Origin: Ruegeria marisrubri
GTDB taxonomy: Bacteria > Pseudomonadota > Alphaproteobacteria > Rhodobacterales > Rhodobacteraceae
Length of the DNA: 64,000 nt
Assembly (NCBI RefSeq): GCF_001507595.1
Contig: NZ_LQBQ01000012.1
Coordinates: forward strand, 248,001 to 312,000
Direction of reading: 5' to 3'
Translations under genes and position numbers: made by a program
Shown: positions 35,666 through 45,905 of the stretch, piece by piece
Numbering within the stretch: the first letter of the stretch is position 1
Layout of the letters: each line of letters opens with the position of its first letter
Notes under the pieces: model-generated
The model's database searches: none
Told to the model about the DNA's origin: nothing
What the model saw: only the letters and a program-made list of their open reading frames with translations

Positions 35666-35990
35666 TCGTTTCTCCAATCGTTGCAGCCGAACATTCCGGG
35701 GCAGGGTGCCATTGGGGGAATGCGCGGCGCAACAGGTTTGCGCAATTTGTGTTATATGAAAATACAAATTGTGCACAAGAAAAAAATATGCAGTATGCGA
35801 AAAAAGTTCCGGTAGGAAGGGGTTGGTCAATGAGACGAATGAACCGGGCGTTTGCCGACTGCGCCGCCCATGGCGGCCGGCTTGACGGTGCCCCGGGCCG
35901 CGGCCGAAAAATTTTGGATAGCCCAACGCCGGGGGCTTGCACGGCATTGCCCGCGCAGTTCACCTCGGGCCAGAGCGCAGTGAGCCAGCC
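35666..35990. other. Divergent control region between gntR and the GlxA-type gene
   Basis: 325 bp with no supportable gene; a short open frame across 35749-35994 lacks a ribosome site and coding character. An AT-rich core around 35735-35800 carries strong symmetric sites, and the rest up to 35990 is GC-rich leader. Confidence 0.6.
35740..35778. promoter_or_regulatory. Inverted repeat, candidate GntR operator
   Basis: GCGCAATTTGT (35740-35750) and ACAAATTGTGC (35764-35774) are 11-bp arms matching at 10 positions. The right arm leads into TTGTGCACAA (35769-35778), a perfect palindrome of the TTGT-N2-ACAA type seen for FCD-type GntR regulators. It lies 75 bp upstream of gntR. Confidence 0.5.
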
Positions 35991-36941
35991 ATGACGGATA
36001 CCCAGCACTTCGTCTTTGTTCTGATCGAGGAGTTTTCGCACCTCGCCTTTTCCTGCGCGGTCGAGCCGCTGCGCATCGCCAATCTGGTCAGCGGGCAGGA
36101 CCTGTACAAATGGTCCTTCGTTTCGGAAAACGGCGAGACGGCGGTCTGCTCGAACGGGTCGGTGACGCTGGTGCATGGCGGTCTGGACGAGATCCCGAAA
36201 TGCGACCAGATATTCGCGCTGTCGGGCATCCACATGCGCAACCATGTCACCAGGCCACTCCTGGCCGCGCTGCGGCGCGAGAGGGCGCGCGGCACGCCGG
36301 TCGGGGCGCTGTGTTCGGGGGCCTGGGTGCTGGCCGAGGCCGGTTTCCTGGACGGGATGCAGGCGGCGATCCACTGGGAATACCACGACAGTTTCATGGA
36401 GAACTTCCCCGAAGTGAACCTGGTGCGCAGCGTCTTCGTGGCCGATGAAAAGCACATGACCGCCTCGGGCGGGACGGCCACGGCGGACCTGATGCTGCAC
36501 CTGATCGAACGCGATCACGGCTATGACCTGTCGGTCGCGGTGGCCGACCAGATGGTCTATAACGCGGTCCGCAACGCAACCGCCGAGCAGCGGGTGTCAT
36601 TGCAGTCGCGCAACGGGATGCGCAATCCGCATATGGCCAAGGCGATCCAGCGGATGCACGACACGATCGAAAACCCGGTCTCGCCCGCTGAAATCGCCGC
36701 CGAGATCGGCATTTCCACGCGCCAGCTGGAACGGTTGTTCGGGAAATACCTGAACACCTCGCCCAAGAAATACTTCATGGAAATGCGTCTGGAGCGCGCC
36801 CGCAACCTGCTGATCCAGACCGAAGCCTCGGTGACGGACGTGGCCATGGCCTGCGGTTTTGAAAGCCCCGGCCATTTCACCCGCGTCTATCGCGCGAGTT
36901 TCGGCGTGACACCGGCCTTGCAGCGCAGCCGGATCACCTGA
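35991..36941 (+). CDS. GlxA-type transcriptional regulator (DJ-1/PfpI domain + AraC HTH)
   Basis: 316 residues from the ATG at 35991. The N-terminal GATase1-like domain (about 5-185; nucleophile-elbow region ARGTPVGALCSGAWVLAEAG) lacks enzyme context, and a C-terminal AraC double HTH (SPAEIAAEIGISTRQLERLF and SVTDVAMACGFESPGHFTRV) follows. Related regulators such as GbdR control glycine betaine and carnitine catabolism. Divergent from the gntR operon; the MttB-family gene 6 kb away is a possible but unproven target. Confidence 0.85.
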   Translation: MTDTQHFVFVLIEEFSHLAFSCAVEPLRIANLVSGQDLYKWSFVSENGETAVCSNGSVTLVHGGLDEIPKCDQIFALSGIHMRNHVTRPLLAALRRERARGTPVGALCSGAWVLAEAGFLDGMQAAIHWEYHDSFMENFPEVNLVRSVFVADEKHMTASGGTATADLMLHLIERDHGYDLSVAVADQMVYNAVRNATAEQRVSLQSRNGMRNPHMAKAIQRMHDTIENPVSPAEIAAEIGISTRQLERLFGKYLNTSPKKYFMEMRLERARNLLIQTEASVTDVAMACGFESPGHFTRVYRASFGVTPALQRSRIT

Positions 36942-37050
36942 GAGCCGGCCTGCAAGCCTCGGAATTTTATGCTTTTTGCCTGTTTGAAAAATGGCGCCGG
37001 GCAAAACGCTTGCAAAGATTTCAGGGCACTCTTCTTTGCGTGAGAGGCAG

Positions 37051-37080
37051 ACTTTGGTCGAACAGACCAAGGTCCAATAC
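37051..37080 (+). promoter_or_regulatory. PQQ-regulon motif pair upstream of exaC
   Basis: GACCAAGGTCCAATAC at 37065-37080, with an inverted half-site (GACCAAAGT on the minus strand, 37051-37059) five bases away. The motif recurs upstream of other PQQ-region units. It ends 117 bp before the exaC start. Confidence 0.5.
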
Positions 37081-37197
37081 ACGCGTTCAGACCGCCCTCA
37101 TATGGTGAGCCCAGCACCGGCCCCAAGGCCTGAACAAAGGGATTAGGACCATGGGGCTCGCTACGTTTTTTGATCTCTTATCAAGGGGAGGAATGGC

Positions 37198-38742
<1,545 letters not shown>

Positions 38743-38755
38743 GGCAGCAATGGCA

Positions 38756-38789
38756 GACGGCCCCGTTCTCCTCCGGGGCCGTCACTTTT
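38756..38789 (+). terminator. Hairpin between exaC and the DUF779 gene
   Basis: Perfect 10-bp stem GACGGCCCCG/CGGGGCCGTC (38756-38765 with 38774-38783), 8-base loop, then ACTTTT. It could terminate or attenuate read-through into the downstream gene. Confidence 0.7.
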
Positions 38790-38807
38790 CCCGCAGAGGC
38801 AACACCG

Positions 38808-39149
38808 ATGTCAGACACCATGACCGTCACTGCCACCCAGGCGGCGCTGGACCTGATCGAAGAGCTGAAGGGCCGGTTCGGGCCGGACCTGCTGTTCCAC
38901 CAGTCCGGTGGATGTTGCGACGGCTCGGCGCCGATGTGTTTCCAGCAGGGCGACTACATCGTCGGGGACAGCGACGTGCAGGTAGGCGAAATCGGCGGCG
39001 TGCCTTTCTACATGAACGCCGACCAGTACGCGCGTTGGCGGCACACCGACCTGATCATCGACGCGATCGAGGGCATCGGCGGGATGTTCTCGCTGGAAAA
39101 TGGCAGCGGGCGGCGGTTCCTGACCCGTTCGGATGTCTGCATCCGCTAG
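38808..39149 (+). CDS. DUF779-domain protein, aldehyde-dehydrogenase partner
   Basis: 113 residues of the DUF779 family, which commonly follows AcoD/ExaC aldehyde dehydrogenases; its biochemical role is not established. A cysteine-rich block (HQSGGCCDGSAPMCF, residues about 31-45) may bind metal or act in redox, and another Cys is near the C-terminus (RSDVCIR). No export signal, so cytosolic. Its stop overlaps the stop of the convergent histidine kinase by 4 bp. Confidence 0.85.
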   Translation: MSDTMTVTATQAALDLIEELKGRFGPDLLFHQSGGCCDGSAPMCFQQGDYIVGDSDVQVGEIGGVPFYMNADQYARWRHTDLIIDAIEGIGGMFSLENGSGRRFLTRSDVCIR

Positions 39150-41347
39150 CCAGCCAGGGCGCCTTCGATGAAGCTGCGCAGTTCGGCAGGGTCAATGGGC
39201 TTGTGGATCAGGGACGTGCCCTGTTTTTCGCAGGCTCCCTGCAGATCCGGCGACCGGTTCGCCGTGACAAGACAAGCCGGGATCGGGCCGTGGTCGTTGC
39301 GCAAGGCGGTGATGACATCGGTGCCCAACACGCCTTCGTCCAGCTGGTAATCCGCGATGATGACATCGGGCGCGATGTCGACCTCGCGCAGAATGTCCTC
39401 GGCTTCGGACTGGTTGGCGCAGGGCAGCACGTCCAGACCCCAGTTCTCCATCGTGATCGTCATGGCGGATCGCAACGCTTCGTCATTTTCGACCAGAAGC
39501 GCGATATGGTGTTCGAGCGGAACCCCGTTGGTTGTCGCGCCGTCGCGCGGCTTGCGCAGTGGCACGACGTTGCTGCGCGGCAATTCGATGGCGAAACAGG
39601 TGCCACGGCCCGGCTGCGAGGAAAGATGCAGCGGGTGTTTCAGCAGGCGGCAGGCGCGCTCGACGATCGCGAGACCCAGCCCCAGCCCTTCGTTCGGGGT
39701 CGCCGAGGCGCTCAGGCGCTGGAACTCTTCGAAAACCCTTTCCTGCTGGTCCTCGGGGATGCCGGGGCCGGTGTCCCAGATCTCGACCCGAACATAGGAT
39801 TTCCGGTGCCGCACCCCGACCAGAACCTTGCCGCTGTCGGTATAGCGGATCGCGTTCGAGGCGAGGTTCTGCAGGATGCGGCGCAGGTATGACGCGTCGC
39901 TTTCGACATGGGCATCGCAGCAGACCATTCGGAAATCCAGGCCTTTCTTGAGGGCCAGCGGCTTCAGCTCGTCATTGAGCTGATTGAGCATGTCCTTGAG
40001 AGAGATCGAGGACAGGTCCACCGTGGCGCGCCCGGAATCCAGTTTCGAGATGTCGAGAAGGGCGCCGAGGATCTTCTCGACGCTGACGAGGGCATTTCCC
40101 GCCTTCGACAGGCGCTCGGCCAGTTCCGGATCTTCCAGATCGTTTTCCAGCGACGCCACGAAAAGTTTCGCCGCCGACAGGGGCTGCAGCAGGTCGTGGC
40201 TGGCTGCCGCGACGAAGCGGGATTTCGAGGCATTGGCCCGTTCCGCTTCGGCCAGCGCGTCCTCGAGTTCCAGCGTGCGTTCGGCGACGCGCTGTTCCAG
40301 CGTTTCATTGGCCTGGCTGATGGTGCGTACCGCCGCGCGTTCCGCCGAGACATCGGTAAAGCTGATCACGAAGCCGCGGTCCGGCATCTGCTGGGCAAAG
40401 GCCGCCAGCGTGCGGTCCACGCCGATTTCGATTTCGAAGGACAAGGGCGCGCGCTTGGCCTTGCTGGCCACCCAGGCCTCGACATCTTCGGGGCCGGTAT
40501 CGCCGCGGAACCGCACATTGTCGCGCACGCGATCGTAGAGCGACAGGAACGGCGTGCCCAGCCGGAAATGGTTGGCCTGAATCGACAGCAGCTCGCCGGC
40601 GCGCCGGTTCCAGCCGACCAGCCGGTTCTGGTCGTCGAAGATGCAGACCCCCTGGTTGAGATGTTCCAGCGTGGCCCGGATCAGCCGGGCCTGATCGTCC
40701 AGAAGCCGCTCGCGCTCCTGCCGTTCCAGCCGCATCATGTCGGTGATGTCGGTCTGCAGGATCACGGTGCCGCCGTCGGGTGTGCGGTGCTCGCTGACCT
40801 GGAGCCAGTGGCGGCCTGCGATGCGGGCATTGAACACCGCGTGATTGTCCTTGTGCCGCGCCATGCGGAAGGCGGCCCAGGCCTCGGGCGTTTCCCCGTC
40901 GGGCAGGGTCAGGTAGGGGCTGGTGGACACCAGATGGACGTAATCCTCGAACCGAAGACCCGGTTTGAACTGGTGGTAGATGTCCAGCATGTGCTTGCAG
41001 AACCGGCTGTTGCACATGACCAGCCTGTCCTGCGCGTCGAACAGGGCAAACCCCTCCTGCACGGTTTCGATCGCGTTGGTCAGGTTCGAGCGGGCGGCTT
41101 CGGTCTCGGCATTGGCCTGCGCCAGCTTGGCGTTGGATTCATTGAGCAGGTCCAGCGCCTTTTCCAGCGCCGCCGTCCGCGCCCGAACCTCTTCTTCGAG
41201 CATCACGGCGCGCTGGAACTGGGCATATGCCGCCCCCGACGCCTCGGTGCCCTGTTCGGCCCGGCGCATCAGGGTATCGGCGATCTTCAACAGTTTTTCG
41301 TTCTGCCGCTCAAGCGTGTCCCGCGGGTCGATGAGTTCGTGGGGCAT
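39146..41347 (-). CDS. PAS hybrid histidine kinase (NahK/ErcS'-like)
   Basis: 733 residues, no membrane segment. An N-terminal coiled coil (about 10-90) is followed by PAS domains (about 90-205 and 220-340), a second coiled coil, the HisKA domain with phospho-acceptor His384 (AASHDLLQPLSAAK), an HATPase domain (NLASNAIRY, DTGPGIP and GLGLGLAIVERAC) and a C-terminal receiver (about 610-733; acceptor Asp in IIADYQLDEG). In Pseudomonas aeruginosa the cytosolic hybrid kinase NahK (ErcS') sits next to NosP and the exaA regulators. Here it lies 3 bp behind the FIST gene. Confidence 0.87.
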   Translation of the reverse strand: MPHELIDPRDTLERQNEKLLKIADTLMRRAEQGTEASGAAYAQFQRAVMLEEEVRARTAALEKALDLLNESNAKLAQANAETEAARSNLTNAIETVQEGFALFDAQDRLVMCNSRFCKHMLDIYHQFKPGLRFEDYVHLVSTSPYLTLPDGETPEAWAAFRMARHKDNHAVFNARIAGRHWLQVSEHRTPDGGTVILQTDITDMMRLERQERERLLDDQARLIRATLEHLNQGVCIFDDQNRLVGWNRRAGELLSIQANHFRLGTPFLSLYDRVRDNVRFRGDTGPEDVEAWVASKAKRAPLSFEIEIGVDRTLAAFAQQMPDRGFVISFTDVSAERAAVRTISQANETLEQRVAERTLELEDALAEAERANASKSRFVAAASHDLLQPLSAAKLFVASLENDLEDPELAERLSKAGNALVSVEKILGALLDISKLDSGRATVDLSSISLKDMLNQLNDELKPLALKKGLDFRMVCCDAHVESDASYLRRILQNLASNAIRYTDSGKVLVGVRHRKSYVRVEIWDTGPGIPEDQQERVFEEFQRLSASATPNEGLGLGLAIVERACRLLKHPLHLSSQPGRGTCFAIELPRSNVVPLRKPRDGATTNGVPLEHHIALLVENDEALRSAMTITMENWGLDVLPCANQSEAEDILREVDIAPDVIIADYQLDEGVLGTDVITALRNDHGPIPACLVTANRSPDLQGACEKQGTSLIHKPIDPAELRSFIEGALAG

Positions 41348-41350
41348 GGC

Positions 41351-42520
41351 TCAGCCCTCGGCCGGAGGATAGATCGCGACGCCGGTCAGGGTCTGGTTGA
41401 CATGCATCGAATTGATCTGTTCGCCATAGGTCGAAAACCCGATCACCCGGTTCTGAGTCAGGATGCGCGAGATGTCTCCGGTCTGCTGTTTCTGTTGTGC
41501 TTCCAACCGGCGCAGGATGCAGTCGCAGGCTAGAATGACCTCGGGTTGCTCGGGTTGGGCCAGATTGTGCATCTCGCGCGTCAGGTGCGAGACCATGTTT
41601 TCCGGCTCGGCCAAGGTCAGGACCACGCCCTCGTCGATGGCCGAGAAGAACACGAGGTCTCCGTTCTCGGCGACCCGCTGGATGGCGCGCACATGGTGCT
41701 GGTCGCCTATGCGGACCACGACAGGGTGCGCGGCGAAGGTAAAGCCGGTCAGTTGCTCGGGATCCTTGCCCAGCACGCGGGCATATTCACGGGCGGCAGG
41801 CTCGGCGTTGATCTCGTGGACGATGCGCCGGGCCGGGTCCGCGCCTGTCACCACCATGCGCTTTTCGGCCGGAACGAGGTGGTCGGTCTTGAATACCTTG
41901 ATCGGGCACTTGGTCCGAACCTGGATGAGAACGGCGGCGTTGGAATGGGCGCGCCCCCCGTGAAGGACATAGGTCGTTCCGAAATCGGTGCCGTCCCCGG
42001 CGGAGCCACCGAAGAAGGGCACCGGCCCCAGTCCGGCCGAGAGCTGCGAGGTCAGCAGATCCTCTTTGGTGGAAAGCCCGTCGATCAGCAGGAAGGTGAA
42101 ATCGGATATCCATCCGGGCGTTTCCGCCGCCATGTGATTGCGGTTGCGGATCATCCGTTCGATCAGCCCATAGGGCTCGAACGCATCGAGATCGTCGATC
42201 AGGATCGTCCGGGTGTGAAAGTGCGACACCGGAAAGCCCACGGCGACGATCTGCCCTTCGACATAGCCGGTTTCACCGATTTCACCGGCGGTGGTGCATC
42301 CGACCACCTGGGCCGGCGCAAAGGTGCGCTGGGCCTCGTCGATCAGCCGTGACACATCCGTTTGCGGGGACAGGAACAGAACCACCAGAGACAGATCGCC
42401 CGGTTTCAGAGCCCCGGCAAGTTGCGTCACCGCATCTTCCGCCTGGCAATCAACACTGCCCGACCGCACCAGATGCGCGGTCTCGATTGCTTCGCCGGAC
42501 GGACCACGGAAATGGTCCAT
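41351..42520 (-). CDS. FIST-domain sensor protein (NosP-like)
   Basis: 389 residues with FIST_N (about 35-235) and FIST_C (about 240-370) domains; blocks include VVGCTTAGEIGETGY, FFGGSAGDGTDF and a conserved cysteine in ILACDCILRR. FIST proteins sense small ligands; NosP in P. aeruginosa is a haem-binding nitric-oxide sensor that controls NahK. The position between a LuxR-type regulator and a NahK-like kinase matches that arrangement. Haem binding is not demonstrable from sequence alone. Confidence 0.83.
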   Translation of the reverse strand: MDHFRGPSGEAIETAHLVRSGSVDCQAEDAVTQLAGALKPGDLSLVVLFLSPQTDVSRLIDEAQRTFAPAQVVGCTTAGEIGETGYVEGQIVAVGFPVSHFHTRTILIDDLDAFEPYGLIERMIRNRNHMAAETPGWISDFTFLLIDGLSTKEDLLTSQLSAGLGPVPFFGGSAGDGTDFGTTYVLHGGRAHSNAAVLIQVRTKCPIKVFKTDHLVPAEKRMVVTGADPARRIVHEINAEPAAREYARVLGKDPEQLTGFTFAAHPVVVRIGDQHHVRAIQRVAENGDLVFFSAIDEGVVLTLAEPENMVSHLTREMHNLAQPEQPEVILACDCILRRLEAQQKQQTGDISRILTQNRVIGFSTYGEQINSMHVNQTLTGVAIYPPAEG

Positions 42521-42551
42521 CGCAAAATCCTCCCTTTCGTCCCCCGCGAGA

Positions 42552-43250
42552 TTACGCGGGTGGCGTCTTGTCGTGCAATACGTTTGCGAAACTTGTCTGC
42601 TTGGCGATCAGCACCGCCTGCGTGCGGCTTTGCACGCCGAGTTTGCGCATGATCGCCGTGACATGCGCCTTTACGGTGGTTTCCGCAATCGACAGGTCAT
42701 AGGCGATCTGCTTGTTGAGTTTCCCCTCGCAGATCAGTTGCAGGATGCGGGCCTGCTGGTTGGTCAGGGTGCCAAGCCGCATGAGGGCGTCATCCTTGTC
42801 CTCGGTCTCGGCCTCTTCCAGCAGAACATAGCCGGTCGGGATGAAGGTTTCGCCCCTCTGCAACACCTCCAGCGCCTTGTGGAACACGTCGCGCTGGCTG
42901 TGTTTGGGAATGAACCCTGACGCCCCGGCGTGGATGGCCGAGCTGATGATGCGGTTGTCGGCCATCGACGACACGACGATGATCGGGCTTTTCGTGGCGT
43001 TGCGCAGCCGCAGCAGACCGTCGAGCCCGTTCACGTCCGGCAGGTTCAGATCCAGCACCACCAGGTCGATCGGCGCCCCTTGGGCGATCAGGTCCAGCGC
43101 GTCCTGCAGGGTCGGCGCCGTGTGCATGCTGTTGATGGAAGAAACCGCCTGCAACGTCATCGACAGGGCGTCGCAAAACAGGGGGTGATCGTCGACGATC
43201 AGCGCCGACTGGAACTTGGTGTCATGCGGCATGTCCGTCACAGGGCGCAT
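42552..43250 (-). CDS. NarL/LuxR-type response regulator of PQQ alcohol oxidation (ErbR/AgmR-like)
   Basis: 232 residues. Receiver domain with acidic pocket SALIVDDHPLF and phospho-acceptor Asp67 (VVLDLNLPDVNG), linker, and a LuxR-type HTH (GKLNKQIAYDLSIAETTVKAHVTAIMRKL pattern; key block AETTVKAHVTAIMRKLGV, about 190-210). An ATG at 43232 is an alternative start. It is the first gene of the regulator-FIST-kinase unit and is the best candidate for binding the motif shared by the PQQ region. Confidence 0.87.
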   Translation of the reverse strand: MRPVTDMPHDTKFQSALIVDDHPLFCDALSMTLQAVSSINSMHTAPTLQDALDLIAQGAPIDLVVLDLNLPDVNGLDGLLRLRNATKSPIIVVSSMADNRIISSAIHAGASGFIPKHSQRDVFHKALEVLQRGETFIPTGYVLLEEAETEDKDDALMRLGTLTNQQARILQLICEGKLNKQIAYDLSIAETTVKAHVTAIMRKLGVQSRTQAVLIAKQTSFANVLHDKTPPA

Positions 43251-43307
43251 TCATGGTCCGTTCTGTTGCCTCTGTCATCCAGCCTAGCAAAACCGGCGAC
43301 ACGCGGC

Positions 43308-43328
43308 ATATACGCCTATAGTCGTATA
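43308..43328 (-). promoter_or_regulatory. PQQ-regulon-like site upstream of the response regulator
   Basis: On the minus strand GACTATAGGCGTATAT (43323-43308) fits the GACCA-type motif with one core change. It is also part of a perfect inverted repeat TATACG-N8-CGTATA (43309-43328), 57 bp upstream of the start, suggesting autoregulation. Confidence 0.45.
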
Positions 43329-43333
43329 GCAGA

Positions 43334-43361
43334 AAACGCGCGCCCCGAAAGACGCGCGTTT
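43334..43361 (-). terminator. Terminator hairpin after the quinoprotein dehydrogenase gene
   Basis: Perfect 9-bp stem AAACGCGCG/CGCGCGTTT with a 10-base loop, 24 bp past the stop; the arm ends in T residues on the minus strand. Confidence 0.65.
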
Positions 43362-43385
43362 CACGATGTTCAGGCGATGCGCCGA

Positions 43386-45152
43386 TCAGTCGGCCGAGGC
43401 CAGCTGCTTGGGCAGTTTGAAGGTCCAGAGCGTGCCGCCCTGGTTCAGATAGTTGACCTTCTTGGCCACTTCGCCGCCCCAGAGCGGAACCGCGCCGCCC
43501 CAGCCGGAAATGATCGAGATATATTGCTCGCCGTCCATTTCCCAGGTGATCGGCTGGCCCACGATGCCCGAACCGGTCTGGAACGACCACAGGACTTCGC
43601 CGGTCTCGTCGTCAAAGGCGATGAACTTGCCTTCGGGCGTACCGGTGAACACGAGGCCGCCGGCGGTGGTCATCACGCCGCCCCAGAGCGGTGCGTCGTT
43701 CTTGTATTCCCACTTGATCTCGCCGGTATCCGGATCGATCGCCTTGAGGCTGCCGATGTGGTCTTCGTAGTTGGGCTTGATGGTGAAGCCCGCACCCAGA
43801 TAGGCCGCGCCCTTCTTGTAGGTGATCGGCTCGTTCCAGATGTCCATGCCCCATTCGTTGGAAGGCACGTAGAAGTTGCCGGTGCGCTGGCTGAAGGCCA
43901 TCGGCATCCAGTTCTTGCCGCCAAGGAACGAGGGCGAGGCAAAGATGACTTCACCCTTCTTGCCGTCTGCCGCATCCGCCGGGTTGCCGGGGCGGTTTTC
44001 CTCGACAAAGATCGGGCGGCCGTTCTCGTCAATGCCCTCGGCCCAGGAGATGTCCTTGACGAAGGGGGTGGCCGAGACGAATGCGCCGTCTTCGCGGTTC
44101 AGCACGTAGAAGAAGCCGTTTCGGTCGGCCGTGGCGAAGCGCTTGTTGCCCTCGCGGTCGGTATAGGCCACGACCTCGTTCACGCCGTCATAGTCCCAGC
44201 CCTCGCGCGGGGTGGTCTGGAAGTGCCACTTGATCTCGCCGTTCTCGGGGTCGATGCCGAGGCGGCTGGCCGCATAGAGGTTGTCGCCGGCGTTGCCTTC
44301 GGTCGGGGTGCCGGCATTGCGCAGATGGCTGTTCCACGGCGCGGGGTTGCCGGCGCCAAAGACCAGCGTATCGGTTTCGACGTCATACGAGCCGCCGAGC
44401 CAGGTAGCGCCGCCGCCGGTCTTCCACATGTCGCCCGGCCAGGTCGCGTTCAGCGTGCCGGTCATGGTCGACTCTTCGCCCTTGTAGGTGCCCATGTGGC
44501 CTTCGATGACGGGGCGGGTCCAGACCAGTTCGCCGGTCTCGGCGTCACGCGCCTGCACCTCGCCGACGATGCCGAACTCGCCGCCCGAATTGCCGGTGAT
44601 GACAAGCCCGTTCACGATCAGCGGCGCGGCCGTGTAGGAGTAGCCGGCCTTGTAATCGGCGATCTTCTTGTTCCAGACCACGTCGCCGGTCTTGCGGTTC
44701 AGCGCCACGATACGGGCGTCCAGCGTTCCGAAATAGATGTTGTCGCCGTAAAGCGCGGCGCCACGGTTGATCACGTCGCAGCAGGGCAGGATGCCTTCGG
44801 GCAGGCGGGCGTCATACTGCCAGAGCTCTTCGCCGGTCTTCACGTCGATCGCATAGAGGCGCGAATACGAGCCGGTGATATACATCACCCCGTCATAGAC
44901 CAGCGGCTGGGTTTCCTGGCCGCGCTGCTTTTCGCCGCCCAGCGAGAAGGCCCAGGCCGGCACCAGGTTCTTGACGTTGTCCTTGTTGAGAATGTCCAGC
45001 GGGCTGTAGCGTTGGAGATGTCGCCCCATGCCGTTGGTGACCACCTGGTTGGTGATGGTTTGATCGTTTTTCAGGTCATCTTCGGTCACGCCGGCGTAGC
45101 TTGCGCCAGCCACCATGACGCCTGCGACGACCGCACTAATGAAGCGATTCAT
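43386..45152 (-). CDS. PQQ-dependent alcohol dehydrogenase with lanthanide-type signature (ExaF/PedH-like)
   Basis: 588 residues from the ATG at 45152 behind GGGAGGAG. Signal peptide ending ASYA, then an eight-bladed PQQ propeller with W-motifs ([39 protein letters not shown] and TGEVLWSFQ). The vicinal disulfide Cys124-Cys125 ([10 protein letters not shown]), metal ligands Glu192 and Asn269, and catalytic Asp320 are present. Asp322 two residues later gives the D-x-D signature (GWDYDGVNE) of lanthanide-dependent enzymes; calcium enzymes have a non-acidic residue there. The companion genes point to ethanol and other short alcohols rather than methanol. Confidence 0.92.
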   Translation of the reverse strand: MNRFISAVVAGVMVAGASYAGVTEDDLKNDQTITNQVVTNGMGRHLQRYSPLDILNKDNVKNLVPAWAFSLGGEKQRGQETQPLVYDGVMYITGSYSRLYAIDVKTGEELWQYDARLPEGILPCCDVINRGAALYGDNIYFGTLDARIVALNRKTGDVVWNKKIADYKAGYSYTAAPLIVNGLVITGNSGGEFGIVGEVQARDAETGELVWTRPVIEGHMGTYKGEESTMTGTLNATWPGDMWKTGGGATWLGGSYDVETDTLVFGAGNPAPWNSHLRNAGTPTEGNAGDNLYAASRLGIDPENGEIKWHFQTTPREGWDYDGVNEVVAYTDREGNKRFATADRNGFFYVLNREDGAFVSATPFVKDISWAEGIDENGRPIFVEENRPGNPADAADGKKGEVIFASPSFLGGKNWMPMAFSQRTGNFYVPSNEWGMDIWNEPITYKKGAAYLGAGFTIKPNYEDHIGSLKAIDPDTGEIKWEYKNDAPLWGGVMTTAGGLVFTGTPEGKFIAFDDETGEVLWSFQTGSGIVGQPITWEMDGEQYISIISGWGGAVPLWGGEVAKKVNYLNQGGTLWTFKLPKQLASAD

Positions 45153-45245
45153 GTGGGCTCCTCCCATCAGTCACTGTTATCATGCCAGGGCCCGTTCGTT
45201 CGGGTTACCGGCCGAGCGTATTATCGGAAACCGGTGCCTGCGGCG

Positions 45246-45261
45246 GTATTGCACAATGGTC
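45246..45261 (-). promoter_or_regulatory. PQQ-regulon motif upstream of the quinoprotein dehydrogenase
   Basis: GACCATTGTGCAATAC on the minus strand, 93 bp before the dehydrogenase start, in the 177-bp gap shared with the divergent gene at 45330. The CTACGACCA core (45257-45265, minus) also occurs before pqqA and the Sel1-type gene. Confidence 0.5.
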
Positions 45262-45329
45262 GTAGGTTGAAAGCCGGGCCTGGGAGCTACTGTTTTTCGC
45301 AGAGCGCGCATCCGGAAAAGGGAAAGAAC

Positions 45330-45884
45330 ATGGCCAACCTGCTGAAAACAATGGCGACCGCCGGTGCCCTGTGGTCTTCGACCTTGTGGGCCGATCCTCT
45401 GGCGGGAACGAAAACGGTCTGGTTGGTCGATGGCGAGGGGCGGCGCACCGAGATCGCGACGGTGACTTTCTCGCCCGGCGGCGAGGAGACAGGCTATGCG
45501 ATCGACTGGAACGAAGATGTTTTTTCGGATCACTTTCTGTCGATGCGGCCGTTCAAATGCCTGGAAGGCCCTGACAAGCACTGGTGCCATGTGCCTTACC
45601 CCTACGACATCCGGCGCCAGGTCAGCCCCGATGACCTGACCGATCTGGAATACGATTTCCTGTTTCTGTGGAAGGGCGCCTCGGAATACGGCATCAACAT
45701 GTGGAACGGGGTCTATTACAGGCTGGAAGCCAGCGGCGACCGTTTGACCGGGCGGCTGCACGAGCTTGACATGGACCTGCTGTCGGCGCCGCCCGCGCCG
45801 GGGACTCTGCGGCCGCTTTCCGAGGGCGACCTGCACGAGGCAGACCCCGACAGCCATTGGCTGCCGAGGCTGCTGATCGAGTAA
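45330..45884 (+). CDS. Secreted protein of unknown function in the PQQ region
   Basis: 184 residues from the ATG at 45330 behind GGGAAAG; a very long antisense frame runs into it from upstream but only this segment is gene-like. Signal peptide likely ends TLWA, before DPLAGTKTVW. The mature protein is acidic, rich in Trp/Tyr/Asp (LTDLEYDFLFLWKGASEYGI), with one cysteine pair (FKCLEGPDKHWCHVP) that could form a disulfide. I do not recognise a family. It is divergent from the dehydrogenase gene, sharing its control region, so a periplasmic role in alcohol oxidation is likely but unproven. Confidence 0.7.
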   Translation: MANLLKTMATAGALWSSTLWADPLAGTKTVWLVDGEGRRTEIATVTFSPGGEETGYAIDWNEDVFSDHFLSMRPFKCLEGPDKHWCHVPYPYDIRRQVSPDDLTDLEYDFLFLWKGASEYGINMWNGVYYRLEASGDRLTGRLHELDMDLLSAPPAPGTLRPLSEGDLHEADPDSHWLPRLLIE

Positions 45885-45905
45885 GCCGGGGAGATGGGGA
45901 ATTGC

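Noticed and set aside
35749-35994. 81-codon frame in the gntR/glxA-like gap
   Set aside because: No ribosome site, mixed composition, and it overlaps the symmetric operator region.
43386-45152. Calling the quinoprotein XoxF methanol dehydrogenase
   Set aside because: The D-x-D signature is shared by XoxF, ExaF and PedH; the neighbours (ExaC-type ALDH, PedF, ABC/propeller set, ErbR-like regulator) fit the ethanol-type group, and no methanol or formaldehyde genes are present.
42930-45300. Upstream part of a 984-codon plus-strand open frame
   Set aside because: Antisense to the response regulator and quinoprotein genes; only the last 184 codons (from 45330) look like a real secreted protein.
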